A stretch of 64,000 bases of DNA from Bacteroidota bacterium (GCA_016699635.1 CP064983.1:3100001-3164000), one strand, 5' to 3'; shown: positions 8,183-18,046, numbered from the stretch's first letter. Program-made: numbers and translations. Notes: generated by a model not told the origin, from the sequence alone.

Positions 8183-9799
8183 TTAAGCTACTACAGCCAC
8201 CTTAGGTGCTGCATCCATAATTTCTTTATTAGCATGTGAAGCATACTGCTCAAAATTCTTCACAAACTTAGCAGCTAAATCAGCTGATTTATTGTCAAAT
8301 GAAGTTTTATCTGCCCATGTAGCTTTGGGATTCAGAATTTCAGCAGGCACATTAGGACATGAAACGGGATATTGTAATCCAAACACCGGTAAGGTTTCGA
8401 ACTTAACATTATCTAATTCACCATTTAATGCAGCAGTAATGATGGCGCGTGTATATGCAAGTTTAATTCTTGAACCAACACCATAAGAACCACCGCTCCA
8501 TCCCGTATTCACTAACCAAACACGAATGTCTTTATTTTCACTTAGTTTCTTACCAAGTAATTCAGCATATTTCGTTGGGTGCAGGGGTAGAAATGCTTTA
8601 CCAAAACAAGCAGAGAATGTTGTTGTAGGTTCAGTAATGCCAACTTCTGTTCCTGCAACTTTTGCAGTATATCCACTGATGAAGTGATACATTGCCTGGC
8701 CTGTTGTAAGTCTTGAAATAGGAGGCAATACACCAAAGGCATCGCAAGTTAAAAAGAAGATGTTCTTTGGAATACCGGCCACTGAAGGTTCAACAGCATT
8801 ATCTATAAAATGTATTGGGTAGGCTACACGAGTGTTTTCTGTTTTTGAAATATTGTCAAAATCAACACGGGTTGTACCTTCAAAGAATTCTGTATTTTCT
8901 AAGAGTGCACCAAAGCGTATTGCCTGATAAATCTGTGGTTCTTTTTCTTTGCTCAGGTTTACACATTTAGCATAACATCCACCTTCAAAATTGAATACAG
9001 TATTGTCGCTCCAACCATGTTCATCATCACCAATTAAACCTCTGTTAGGGTCGGCACTCAATGTTGTTTTTCCTGTACCGGAAAGTCCGAAGAAGATAGC
9101 AGTATCATTGTTTTTACCAATGTTTGCAGAGCAGTGCATACTCAATACATTCTTATGATGTGGCAGAATGTAATTCAGTACAGAGAAAATTCCTTTTTTT
9201 ATCTCTCCTGTATAACCTGTACCGCCAATAAGAATAATCTTTTTGGTAAAATTAACGATGGCAAAATTATGCTGACGCGTTCCATCAATTTTTGGATCGG
9301 CCATGAAACCTGATGCTGCCATGATTACCCAATCTTTTTCCATAGTAGTAATCTCTTCCGGTGTAGGTCTTAAAAATAAGTTGTTAGAGAAAATACTTTG
9401 ATATGGCGTTTCGGTAATAACACGAATGTTTAAACGGTAGCGTGGGTCTGCACAAGCATAGCAGTCACGTACATAAATTTCTTTGCCGGACATATATGCT
9501 GTAACTCTGTTATAAAGAGCATCAAATTTATCGGCATCAAACTTAATATTGATATCGCCCCACCAAACAGAATTTTCAGTTTCCTTGTCGGCAACAATAA
9601 ACTTATCTTTTGGAGAACGTCCTGTAAACTCACCGGTATCTACTGCAAGGGCACCAAAGTCTGTAAGTTCACCTTCACCTCTGATTACAACTTCTTCAAC
9701 AAGTTCTGCAACTGTCAGATTCCAATAGGCTGCTGCTACGTTCTTTAAACCAAGTTCAGCAACAGAAAAGTTTGGGTTTCTTAATCCGTATTCATTCAT
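8183..9799 (-). CDS. pckA: Phosphoenolpyruvate carboxykinase (ATP)
   Basis: 538 residues, normal length for the ATP-dependent enzyme. It interconverts oxaloacetate + ATP and phosphoenolpyruvate + ADP + CO2, the first committed step of gluconeogenesis (or anaplerosis in reverse). Key motifs are 'FTGRSPKDKF' (58-67), the kinase-1a loop 'GLSGTGKTTLSADP' (238-251) and the metal/kinase-2 'GDDEHGW' (257-263). Monocistronic, with its own terminator and divergent from accC. Intact. Confidence 0.97.
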   Translation of the reverse strand: MNEYGLRNPNFSVAELGLKNVAAAYWNLTVAELVEEVVIRGEGELTDFGALAVDTGEFTGRSPKDKFIVADKETENSVWWGDINIKFDADKFDALYNRVTAYMSGKEIYVRDCYACADPRYRLNIRVITETPYQSIFSNNLFLRPTPEEITTMEKDWVIMAASGFMADPKIDGTRQHNFAIVNFTKKIILIGGTGYTGEIKKGIFSVLNYILPHHKNVLSMHCSANIGKNNDTAIFFGLSGTGKTTLSADPNRGLIGDDEHGWSDNTVFNFEGGCYAKCVNLSKEKEPQIYQAIRFGALLENTEFFEGTTRVDFDNISKTENTRVAYPIHFIDNAVEPSVAGIPKNIFFLTCDAFGVLPPISRLTTGQAMYHFISGYTAKVAGTEVGITEPTTTFSACFGKAFLPLHPTKYAELLGKKLSENKDIRVWLVNTGWSGGSYGVGSRIKLAYTRAIITAALNGELDNVKFETLPVFGLQYPVSCPNVPAEILNPKATWADKTSFDNKSADLAAKFVKNFEQYASHANKEIMDAAPKVAVVA

Positions 9800-9943
9800 A
9801 ATATTTCATCGTTTTTATGAGGTGCAAAGTAACAAAAAATAAAGAAATTCAAGATGACTTATAGTTACTTTTCTGTACAGAACTTATTAACCTGTATTTT
9901 GGAAAATTTAGCATTTGTAAAAGGTTTGATTCACAGTTCGTTT

Positions 9944-9951
9944 TACCTTTG
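9944..9951 (+). promoter_or_regulatory. TAnnTTTG -7 element for accC
   Basis: TACCTTTG at 9944-9951, with TTTG at 9925-9928 (15 bp away, shorter than usual). The element ends 24 bp before ATG 9976. It overlaps the alternative TTG start at 9949, which argues that translation begins at 9976. Confidence 0.55.
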
Positions 9952-9975
9952 CCCAATAATGTAAAAAGCGACTTC

Positions 9976-11457
9976 ATGTTTAAAAAAATATTGATTGCCA
10001 ACAGAGGTGAAATTGCATTGCGGGTTATGCGTACTGCAAGTGATATGGGAATTAAAACGGTTGCTGTTTATAGCGATGCCGACCGCATGGCACCACACGT
10101 TCTATATGCAGACGAAGCTGTGCACATAGGTGCCTCACCATCAGCACAATCTTACTTAGTAGTTGAAAAGATTATTCAAGCTGCAAAACTTACAGGAGCA
10201 GAAGCTATTCACCCCGGATATGGATTCTTATCAGAAAATGCCGATGCTGCCCAAGCTATAATTAATGCCGGTTTGGTTTTCATCGGGCCTTCACCGCAAT
10301 CCATGCGGACTATGGGTAGTAAATTAGGGGCAAAAGAAGCTGCTAAGAAGTTTAATGTGCCTTTAGTACCCGGAACAGACTATGCCATTAGTGATATTGA
10401 TAAAGCCAGACAAATTGCTGTTGATATAGGTTTTCCTGTATTGATTAAAGCCAGTGCCGGTGGTGGTGGAAAAGGAATGCGTATTGTTGAGAGTGAAAAA
10501 GCCTTTAATGAATCTGTAAAATCAGCCATGAGCGAAGCACAATCTGCCTTTGGTGACGGTAGTGTTTTTATCGAAAAATATATTGCTTCACCCCGACATA
10601 TTGAAATTCAGGTAATGGGCGATAATCATGGAAATGTTGTTCATCTTTTTGAAAGAGAATGTTCGGTTCAGCGCAGGCACCAGAAAGTAATTGAAGAAGC
10701 ACCATCAGGAGTTTTAGACGAAAAAACAAGATCAGCCATGGGCCAATGTGCAGTAATGGTGGCTAAAGCATGTGACTATTCAGGAGCAGGTACGGTAGAG
10801 TTTTTGCTTGATGAAAAAAATAACTTCTACTTTCTTGAAATGAATACACGCTTGCAGGTAGAACATCCCGTAACAGAAATGATAACAGGAATTGATTTGG
10901 TGAGAGAGCAATTGAATGTTGCTGCCGGAAATAAATTAAGTTTCAGTCAGGATGATTTAAAGATACATGGTCATGCCGTTGAAGTCAGGGTTTATGCAGA
11001 AGATCCTGCCAATAACTTTCTTCCCAGTGTAGGTAAACTAACTACCTATGTTCCACCTAGAGGGGTAGGTGTAAGGGTTGATGATGGTTATGAACAAGGA
11101 ATGGAAATTCCAATTTATTACGACCCGATGATTGCCAAGTTAGTTACCTATGGGCGCGACAGGAATGAGGCAATAGCAAGAATGATTAGAGCAATTGATG
11201 AATATAAAATTACAGGCTGTGAAACCACCTTGCCGTTTTGCCGCTTTGTGATGGAGCATAAAGCTTTTGTTACTGCAAAATTTGATACGCATTTTGTAAA
11301 GAAATATTTTACACCAGTTGTACTTGAAAAAACAATAGCAGACGAAGCTGAAATAGCTTCCTTGGCTGCACAACTGTGGCTTGATGAAAAGAAGCCTGAG
11401 GGTATTCAGCAACAACAGGAAAAATCTATTTCTTACTGGCGCAACAACCGATCCTGA
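9976..11457 (+). CDS. accC: Acetyl-CoA carboxylase, biotin carboxylase subunit
   Basis: 493 residues from ATG 9976. The frame is open to TTG 9949, but that codon lies inside the promoter -7 box. The enzyme carboxylates biotin on BCCP using ATP and bicarbonate, the first half-reaction of acetyl-CoA carboxylase. Visible motifs: N-terminal 'ILIANRGEIALRVMRTA', 'HPGYGFLSENADA', the glycine-rich ATP-grasp loop 'KASAGGGGKGMR', 'ERECSVQRRHQKVIEEAPS' and the catalytic 'EMNTRLQVEHPVTE'. No accB lies beside it; accD is about 14 kb away at 25861. A pyruvate- or propionyl-CoA-carboxylase subunit is possible but less likely given the stand-alone length. Confidence 0.9.
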   Translation: MFKKILIANRGEIALRVMRTASDMGIKTVAVYSDADRMAPHVLYADEAVHIGASPSAQSYLVVEKIIQAAKLTGAEAIHPGYGFLSENADAAQAIINAGLVFIGPSPQSMRTMGSKLGAKEAAKKFNVPLVPGTDYAISDIDKARQIAVDIGFPVLIKASAGGGGKGMRIVESEKAFNESVKSAMSEAQSAFGDGSVFIEKYIASPRHIEIQVMGDNHGNVVHLFERECSVQRRHQKVIEEAPSGVLDEKTRSAMGQCAVMVAKACDYSGAGTVEFLLDEKNNFYFLEMNTRLQVEHPVTEMITGIDLVREQLNVAAGNKLSFSQDDLKIHGHAVEVRVYAEDPANNFLPSVGKLTTYVPPRGVGVRVDDGYEQGMEIPIYYDPMIAKLVTYGRDRNEAIARMIRAIDEYKITGCETTLPFCRFVMEHKAFVTAKFDTHFVKKYFTPVVLEKTIADEAEIASLAAQLWLDEKKPEGIQQQQEKSISYWRNNRS

Positions 11458-11534
11458 ACCAACGTTTGGTTAAACAAATGATTAAGAAAATTTTGAATTG
11501 TAAAATCGGCAATGCATTTGCTAAAACTTCTGTC

Positions 11535-12050
11535 ATGAAGTTTTCAGTTTGGCTTTGCTTCCTGTTGACGGCTTTTATCAAATTCAGCATTGGGCAAACA
11601 CCGGTGGGTTCATCAACAGCAATTTATGATGGCGATACTATTGCCTATTACACTTTAAATGCAGTAGATATTTACGGTTTTATCCCTGCCAATGCATCTG
11701 ATGATGTACGCAAATACATGAAACTGCGCAGAGATGTTTTGAAAGCATATCCTTATGCTAAAATCGCTTCTGCTGAACTTAGATTTATTGAAGAGTCTGT
11801 TTCCAAAATGACTTCAGAAAAGGAGAAGAAAAAATTCATTAAAGAGCAAGAAAAAATCATGAAAGAACAGTTTGAAAAAGATTTAAAAAACCTGACTTAT
11901 ACGCAGGGTAAAATCCTTATCAAGTTGATTGATCGTGAAACAGGGCACACCTCTTATAATCTCGTTAAAGATTTACGTGGCTCACTTCAGGCATTTTTCT
12001 GGCAGGGTATAGCTAAAATTTTCAGCGCAAACCTCAAGTCTAGATGTTGA
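11535..12050 (+). CDS. DUF4294 family secreted protein, C-terminus apparently lost
   Basis: A frame open from TTG 11466; ATG 11535 is preferred because it gives a signal peptide (MKFSVWLCFLLTAFIKFSIGQ). The body has 'DGDTIAYYTLNAVDIYGF', 'YMKLRRDVLKAYPYAKIASAELRFIEE', a Lys/Glu-rich helix, and 'GKILIKLIDRETGHTSYNLVKDLRGSLQAFFWQGIAKIF'. These are the conserved core of DUF4294, a Bacteroidota family of unknown function. The frame ends abruptly at '...ANLKSRC', where homologues continue with an acidic tail, and the next bases already encode the interior of guaB. The last part of this gene therefore appears deleted together with the 5' end of guaB. Confidence 0.7.
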   Translation: MKFSVWLCFLLTAFIKFSIGQTPVGSSTAIYDGDTIAYYTLNAVDIYGFIPANASDDVRKYMKLRRDVLKAYPYAKIASAELRFIEESVSKMTSEKEKKKFIKEQEKIMKEQFEKDLKNLTYTQGKILIKLIDRETGHTSYNLVKDLRGSLQAFFWQGIAKIFSANLKSRC

Positions 12051-13422
12051 TACTTCAACTTCTTTCTCAAGAAATATAAAGCTCAATGTACCCATTGTTT
12101 CAGCAGCAATGGATACGGTTACCGAATCTGCAATGGCCATCGCAATCGCACAGGAAGGCGGCATTGGTGTTCTGCATAAAAACATGTCTATTGAACAACA
12201 AACCAATGAAGTAAGGAAAGTAAAACGTTCTGAAAGTGGTATGATTCATGACCCAATTACTTTACATCAGAACTCCACCATACACGAAGCTCTTGGCATC
12301 ATGCGCGAACAACGTATTGGAGGTATTCCTATTGTAAATGACAGTAAGAAGTTGGTAGGCATTTTAACTAACAGAGATCTTAGATTCGAAACAGATGAAA
12401 GCCGTAAGGTTAAAGAAGTTATGACTTCAGGACAGTTGATTACTGTAACAGGAGTGGTTTCTTTACAAAAAGCTGAAGTGATTTTGCGTCAGTATAAAAT
12501 AGAAAAATTACCTGTTGTTGACCGTTCGGGAAAATTAATAGGATTAGTTACTTATAAAGACATCATAAAATTTAAGTCACGACCCAATTCATGCAAGGAT
12601 AAATTAGGGCGATTGAGAGTTGCAGCAGGCATTGGTGTTACAGCAGATATGCTTGATCGTGTTGCCTCATTGGTAAATGCAGGCGTTGATGCCATAGTTA
12701 TTGATACTGCCCATGGACATTCAAAAGGTGTTATCACTGCATTGAAATCTGTAAAGAAAAAGTTTTCAGGATTAGATGTTGTTGTAGGCAATGTTGGAAC
12801 TGCTGAAGGAGCCAAACTACTTGTTAAAAATGGTGCTGATGGCGTTAAAGTGGGTATTGGTCCCGGATCTATCTGCACAACTCGTGTTGTAGCAGGTGTC
12901 GGAGTGCCGCAGCTAACAGCGGTCGCTGATGCGGCAGGTGCTATAAAAGGTTCCGGTGTTCCTATTATTGCTGATGGTGGTATTCGTTTTACAGGCGATA
13001 TTCCTAAAGCCATTGCAGCAGGAGCAAACAGCATCATGGCAGGTTCAATGTTTGCAGGTGTTGAAGAATCACCAGGAGAAACAATCATTTTCGAAGGAAG
13101 AAAATTTAAGTCTTATCGTGGCATGGGCTCCATTGAAGCAATGCGTGAAGGTTCAAAAGATCGTTACTTTCAGGATGCAGAAGATGATATTAAAAAATTA
13201 GTACCTGAAGGGATTGTAGGTCGAGTTCCATACAAAGGAACACTTGCTGAAACGGTTTATCAGTTGGTGGGTGGACTAAGGGCAGGTATGGGTTACTGTG
13301 GTGCAAAGAATATTGCAGAATTACAGAAAGCTAAATTTATACGCATCACACAAAGCGGTGTCAGAGAAAGCCATCCACATGGTATTACAATTGTAAAAGA
13401 AGCACCGAATTACACTAGATAG
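12010..13422 (+). CDS. guaB: IMP dehydrogenase lacking its N-terminus (start codon missing)
   Basis: The protein frame can be followed from about 12010 ('...SSLDVDTSTSFSRNIKLNVPIVSAAMDTVTESAM') to the stop at 13420-13422. The first in-frame ATG (12109) lies inside a conserved strand, so it is not the true start. IMPDH oxidises IMP to XMP with NAD+, the committed step of GMP synthesis. Two CBS domains (about 12240-12580) interrupt the barrel. The catalytic loop 'GIGPGSICTTR' (Cys nucleophile), 'DGGIRFTGDIPKA', and 'FEGRKFKSYRGMGSIEAM' are intact. Normal enzymes begin about 27 residues earlier with an 'LTFDDVLL.PAYS..LP' segment, which is absent here. A natural or assembly deletion removed it together with the DUF4294 tail. 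Confidence 0.88.
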
Positions 13423-13681
13423 TTTTTTTGTTATCAGGTTTGATGTGGACTAATTTGTTCGCAGTACAATTAACTTTGTTTTATTAATTGACAGTGCAAG
13501 GGAAAAAAATAAAGAAGTTTATTTACTAAAGCACTAAGAACTAACATGAAATTTTTAAATTGGTTTTTTATCGTGCTTTCTCTCTGTATTTTCAGAGTAT
13601 TTTCGTAACAGAATTAAAATTCTATTTCAGGAAAATTTGTCTTGTTTTAATTTACGTTTATGTAAAAATGACTGTTGTATG

Positions 13682-13700
13682 AATTCGTTTCTGACGAATT
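13682..13700. promoter_or_regulatory. Inverted repeat upstream of clpB promoter (possible operator)
   Basis: AATTCGT (13682-13688) and ACGAATT (13694-13700) form a perfect 7-bp dyad with a 5-bp spacer, ending 31 bp upstream of the clpB -7 element. It does not match the CIRCE operator (TTAGCACTC-N9-GAGTGCTAA). Confidence 0.3.
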
Positions 13701-13731
13701 GACTGTTTTATATTCGCATTTCAGTATTGGT

Positions 13732-13739
13732 TAAATTTG
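13732..13739 (+). promoter_or_regulatory. TAnnTTTG -7 element for clpB
   Basis: TAAATTTG at 13732-13739, 27 bp before the clpB ATG. A TTTA at 13707-13710 (21 bp away) could act as a weak -33 element. Confidence 0.45.
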
Positions 13740-13766
13740 TGATAGTGATTCAACAAAAGGATTAAA

Positions 13767-16385
13767 ATGGATATAAATAAATTAACAATCAAATCGCAGG
13801 AAGTATTGCAGCAAGCACAGTTTCTGGCTAAATCATTTGGACAGCAAACTGTAGAGACAGGCCATCTTCTAAAATCCATGCTTGAGGTAGATGAACATGT
13901 TGTTCCTTTTCTATTAAAAAAAGCAAGTGTAAATATCAACTCATTGACACAGAAACTTGACAATATCATTCAATCATATCCAAAGGTTAGTGGTGGTCAG
14001 GTTTATTTATCAACCGATGTTAACGATGCTATGCAAAGAGCATTCGCTGCATTAAAAGTAAATAAAGATGAGTTTGTTTCTGTTGAACATTTATTACTGG
14101 CATTACTTTCAGGCAAAGACAAAGTTGCAAAGCTTCTAAAAGAAGAAGGTTGTAATGAAAAGGACTTACAAAATGCAATTAACGAATTGCGAAAAGGTGA
14201 ACGTGTGACTTCAGCAAGTGCAGAAGAAACATACAATTCGTTGAATAAATATGCACGTAACCTGAATGAGTTAGCACGTAATGGTAAACTTGACCCAGTC
14301 ATTGGACGTGATGATGAAATAAGAAGAGTGCTTCAGATTTTGTCAAGAAGAACAAAAAACAATCCTATCCTCATTGGAGAACCCGGTGTAGGTAAAACTG
14401 CTATTGCAGAAGGTTTGGCACATAGAATTATCAATGGTGATGTACCTGAAAATTTAAAGTCGAAGGTTATTTACTCATTGGACATGGGTGCTTTAATTGC
14501 AGGAGCAAAATACAAAGGCGAATTTGAAGAACGATTAAAAGCTGTAGTAAAAGAAGTCATCAGTGGCGAAGGAGAAATTATTTTGTTTATTGACGAAATA
14601 CATACACTTGTAGGTGCCGGTGGTGGCGAGGGTGCAATGGATGCTGCCAACATTCTGAAACCTGCATTGGCACGTGGCGAACTGAGGGCTGTTGGTGCAA
14701 CAACTTTAAATGAGTATCAGAAATACATTGAAAAAAGACAAAGCGCTAGAAAGACGTTTTCAGAAAGTGATGGTTGAAGAGCCTGATACAGAATCGGCAA
14801 TTTCTATTCTTCGAGGGCTTAAAGAACGTTATGAAACACATCATAAAGTCAGAATAAAGGACGAAGCAATTATTGCTGCTGTTGAGCTTTCGCAACGTTA
14901 TATTAACGACCGTTATCTTCCCGATAAAGCAATTGACCTTGTTGATGAAGCATCTTCAAAACTAAGACTTGAAATGGACTCTGTTCCTGAAGAATTAGAT
15001 GAGTTGAACAGAAGAATCATGCAGCTGGAAATTGAAAGAGAAGCCATCAAACGCGAGAACGATACTAAAAAAGTAAATGAGTTATCAGAGGAAATTGCAC
15101 AACTCAACGAACAGCGAAATGCTGTAAAGGCACGCTGGCAGAGTGAAAAAGAAGTGGTTGAAAAATTCAGGATATAAAAGAGAAAATTGAAAATCTTAAA
15201 TTAGAAGCAGAACAAGCAGAGCGCTCCGGTGATTATGGTAGAGTAGCAGAAATCCGTTATGGCAAGGTTCGTGAAGCAGAAGAAACACTTTCACAATTGA
15301 TGGAACAACTCAATGAAATGCATAGCAAAGGTGCCATGATGAAAGAAGAAGTGGACAGTGAAGATATTGCCGAAGTTGTTTCACGCTGGACAGGCATTCC
15401 GGTGAACAGAATGTTACAGAGTGAGCGTGAGAAACTCTTGCATCTTGAAGCAGAGCTGCATAAACGTGTAGTTGGACAAGATGATGCTATTGAGGCAGTT
15501 GCTGATGCTGTTAGAAGAAGTCGTGCAGGATTACAAGATATGCGAAAGCCAATAGGTTCATTCATATTTCTTGGGTCAACAGGTGTAGGAAAAACAGAAC
15601 TTGCAAAAGCATTAGCTGCTTATCTGTTTAATGACGAAAACAACATGACTAGGATTGATATGAGTGAGTATCAGGAGAAACATACTGTTTCGAGATTAAT
15701 TGGTGCGCCTCCCGGATATGTTGGCTATGATGAAGGTGGTCAGTTGACTGAAGCTGTTCGCAGAAGACCCTATTCAGTGATATTACTTGATGAAATTGAA
15801 AAAGCACATCCTGATGTATTTAATATTCTGTTGCAGGTTCTTGACGATGGCAGGCTGACAGACAATAAAGGCCGTACTGCTAATTTCAAAAACACCATCA
15901 TCATTATGACATCTAACATTGGTGCACATCTGATTCAGGAAAATTTTGAAAACATTGATGAAAGAAACAGAGATGAAGTTATTGCAAAGACAAAGAACAA
16001 TGTGTTTGATTTGCTTAAGAAAACCATCAGACCTGAATTTCTTAATCGTATTGATGAAGTGATAATGTTTAATCCGCTTACAAGAAATCAGATAGAGGAG
16101 ATAGTGCGTATTCAGTTTAATCAGGCTGTTGATATGTTGGCAAAGAACGACATTAAGTTATCAATTACAGATCGTGCAATAGAGTGGGTAGCTCAGTTAG
16201 GATACGACCCTCAGTTTGGTGCTAGACCATTGAAGCGTGTACTGCAAAAGAAAATTCTCAACGAACTATCGAAACAGATTCTTGCAGGAACAATCAATAA
16301 AGAGGATGTTATTCTGATTGACCTTGACAAAAAGAAGAATTTTATTTTTGAAAACGAAAAGACACATACAGAAATAAAAGCGTAA
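13767..16385 (+). CDS. clpB: ATP-dependent disaggregase ClpB (two frameshifts)
   Basis: Three frames (13767-14777, 14710-15177, 15170s-16385) form one protein of about 872 residues. The repair is removal of one A from A6 at 14731-14736 (restoring 'YIEKDKALERRFQKV') and addition of one A to A5 at 15161-15165 (restoring 'VVEKIQDIKEKIENLKLEAEQ'). ClpB threads aggregated proteins through a hexameric pore with DnaK help. Seen: Clp N domain (1-145), first AAA+ with 'GEPGVGKT' (204-211), coiled-coil M domain, second AAA+ with 'GSTGVGKT' (603-610) and 'GAPPGYVGYDEGG' pore loop, and C-terminal D2-small domain. No P element for ClpP binding was noticed. The two opposite shifts in A runs look like sequencing errors. 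Confidence 0.93.
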
Positions 16386-16395
16386 CAATTATAAT

Positions 16396-16427
16396 AGCCG
16401 GGATTAAAAGTTCCGGCTTTTATTTTT
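16396..16427 (+). terminator. Rho-independent terminator of clpB
   Basis: AGCCGGGA (16396-16403) pairs with TTCCGGCT (16411-16418) with one G-U pair, followed by TTTATTTTT. The T tract overlaps the 3' end of the convergent DivIC-like gene. Confidence 0.7.
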
Positions 16428-16719
16428 CAACGAAAACAAAAATATCTTCGTCATCTTTTTTCATCAGATATTTTTCTCTGGCAAACTTTTCAAGGTTTGC
16501 AGGAGATGAAATCAATTCGTTCAAATCAGATTTACTTTTTTCAAGTTCATCAGCATAATAACTTTTGTCATTCTTTAAAGTATTCAACTGTTGCCTGAAA
16601 CGATATTGTGCGTAAAAATCGTTCTTGTCAAAAAAAGCAAGCCACACCACAAATGCTATAATGCAAATTGCATATTTGTTTTTCAAGAAATCGGGTACTT
16701 TTTCCCACGCTTTTTTCAT
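16420..16719 (-). CDS. Septum formation initiator family protein (DivIC/FtsB-like)
   Basis: 99 residues: a short cytoplasmic N-terminus, one membrane segment (about 18-32, 'AICIIAFVVWLAFF'), a charged coiled coil (about 40-70) and a C-terminal 'NLEKFAREKYLMKKDDEDIFVFVE' that matches the FtsB/DivIC signature in which the chain ends with a beta strand. Such proteins bridge FtsL and FtsQ/DivIB in the divisome. Monocistronic and convergent with clpB. Confidence 0.82.
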   Translation of the reverse strand: MKKAWEKVPDFLKNKYAICIIAFVVWLAFFDKNDFYAQYRFRQQLNTLKNDKSYYADELEKSKSDLNELISSPANLEKFAREKYLMKKDDEDIFVFVEK

Positions 16720-16840
16720 GACCTAAAGTTACTTGTTCATTTAACTTAAATAACCTTGTTATTTACAAGTTATCAGAACCAATTTGTTAAAAGCGTTATT
16801 TCAAATTGAGCTGACAAATGGTTTGTTTTTCAATAAAGTA

Positions 16841-17971
16841 TTACAGTCGCTGACTAACTTTTTTCACCATTAAATTTTTCCATGAAAGAAAACTTCCATC
16901 ATTAATTCTTTTTCTTGCTTCTGTAACTAACCAAAGATAGAAAGACAGGTTGTGAAGTGTTGCTAATTGTGCGGCAAGCATTTCTTTGCTGATAAATAAA
17001 TGCCTTAAATAAGCTTTGGAATAATCTGTATCTGCAAAACAATTTCCTGACTCATCTATGGGCGAAAAATCATTTTTCCATTTTTCGTTTCTGATATTAA
17101 TGATACCCTCAGCCGTAAAAAGCATACCGTTACGTGCATTTCTGGTTGGCATAACACAATCAAACATATCTATACCTAAAGCAATACTTTCAAGAATATT
17201 TGCTGGAGTTCCTACACCCATCAGATAGCGCGGTTTTTCAACAGGTAAAATATCTGTAACCACATCAGTAATTTCATACATAATTTCAGCGGGCTCGCCA
17301 ACGGATAGACCACCAATTGCATTGCCTTTTGCACCGGCATCAGCAATTACTTTTGAACTTTCTGTGCGCAGGTCTTTAAAAACAGATCCTTGAACAATAG
17401 GAAAGAGTGTTTGTTCGTAACCATACTTTGCCGGAGATTTTTCAAGATGAGATATGCATCGTTGTAGCCAGCGATGTGTCATTTCCATTGACTTTTTTGC
17501 CGTTCTATGCTCGCATGGATAGGGCGTACATTCATCAAATGCCATGATTATATCAGCACCAATAAAACGCTGTATGTCCATACTCACTTCAGGAGAAATG
17601 AAATGTTTGCTTCCATCAATATGTGAGTTGAATTTAACCCCTTCTTCTGTTATCTTTCTTGTTTCGCTTAAAGAAAAAACCTGGTATCCGCCACTATCCG
17701 TTAATATTGGTAGCGACCAATTCATAAACTTATGCAGTCCACCTGCCTGATGCAAAACTTCAATGCCGGGACGTAAATTCAGATGATAGGTGTTGCCAAG
17801 AATAATCTGTGCTTTAACATCCTGTTTTAAGTCGCGCTGATTAATGCTTTTGACTGTTCCTGCTGTGCCAACAGGCATAAAAATTGGAGTTTCAATAATG
17901 CCATGAGCGGTTTCTATTCTGCCCGAGCGGGCTTTACTTTCTTTATCATACTTTTCAATAGAAAAATGCAT
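16841..17971 (-). CDS. tgt: tRNA-guanine transglycosylase (queuine tRNA-ribosyltransferase)
   Basis: 376 residues, full length. It exchanges guanine-34 of GUN-anticodon tRNAs for preQ1. Landmarks: 'ARSGRIETAHGIIETPIFMPVGT', 'LTDSGGYQVFSL' (catalytic Asp region), 'DIIMAFDECTPYP', 'GGLSVGE' and 'FDCVMPTRNARNG' (nucleophile region). The C-terminal zinc site is unusual. Where most bacterial Tgt have CxCxxC, this protein reads 'ESGNCFADTDYSKAY', keeping one Cys, while the later His ('LATLHNLSFYLWLV') is kept. I recall similar degeneration in other Bacteroidota but cannot verify it here. The promoter element is at 18013-18020. Confidence 0.95.
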   Translation of the reverse strand: MHFSIEKYDKESKARSGRIETAHGIIETPIFMPVGTAGTVKSINQRDLKQDVKAQIILGNTYHLNLRPGIEVLHQAGGLHKFMNWSLPILTDSGGYQVFSLSETRKITEEGVKFNSHIDGSKHFISPEVSMDIQRFIGADIIMAFDECTPYPCEHRTAKKSMEMTHRWLQRCISHLEKSPAKYGYEQTLFPIVQGSVFKDLRTESSKVIADAGAKGNAIGGLSVGEPAEIMYEITDVVTDILPVEKPRYLMGVGTPANILESIALGIDMFDCVMPTRNARNGMLFTAEGIINIRNEKWKNDFSPIDESGNCFADTDYSKAYLRHLFISKEMLAAQLATLHNLSFYLWLVTEARKRINDGSFLSWKNLMVKKVSQRL

Positions 17972-18012
17972 AGATTCAGTAATTTTTGCAAAAAGTGTTG
18001 TTAATATTTTTA

Positions 18013-18020
18013 CAAAGATA
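18013..18020 (-). promoter_or_regulatory. TAnnTTTG -7 element for tgt
   Basis: TATCTTTG on the minus strand, 41 bp upstream of the tgt ATG. It is divergent from the GT2 promoter element 27 bp away. Confidence 0.45.
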
Positions 18021-18046
18021 GAAAAGCCTTCTGCAATGACTCTTCA

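Larger units (their letters stand above)
13423..13766. other. clpB upstream region
   Basis: 344 bp. It holds a TAACTTTG box (13471-13478), a 20-codon signal-peptide-like frame (13546-13608, 'MKFLNWFFIVLSLCIF...'), a small hairpin AGAATT/AATTCT (about 13610-13623), an inverted repeat AATTCGT-N5-ACGAATT (13682-13700) and the clpB-proximal promoter element. None is proven. Confidence 0.4.

Noticed and set aside
12552..13088. 178-codon minus-strand frame antisense to guaB
   Set aside because: It mirrors the codon pattern of guaB (Ala/Pro/Thr-rich), has no signal, motif or start context, and lies wholly inside a real gene.
13767..16385. Programmed frameshifting to explain split clpB, prfC and others
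   Set aside because: The breaks have no slippery heptamer plus downstream structure, go in both directions, and affect unrelated genes. Sequencing indels explain them more simply.
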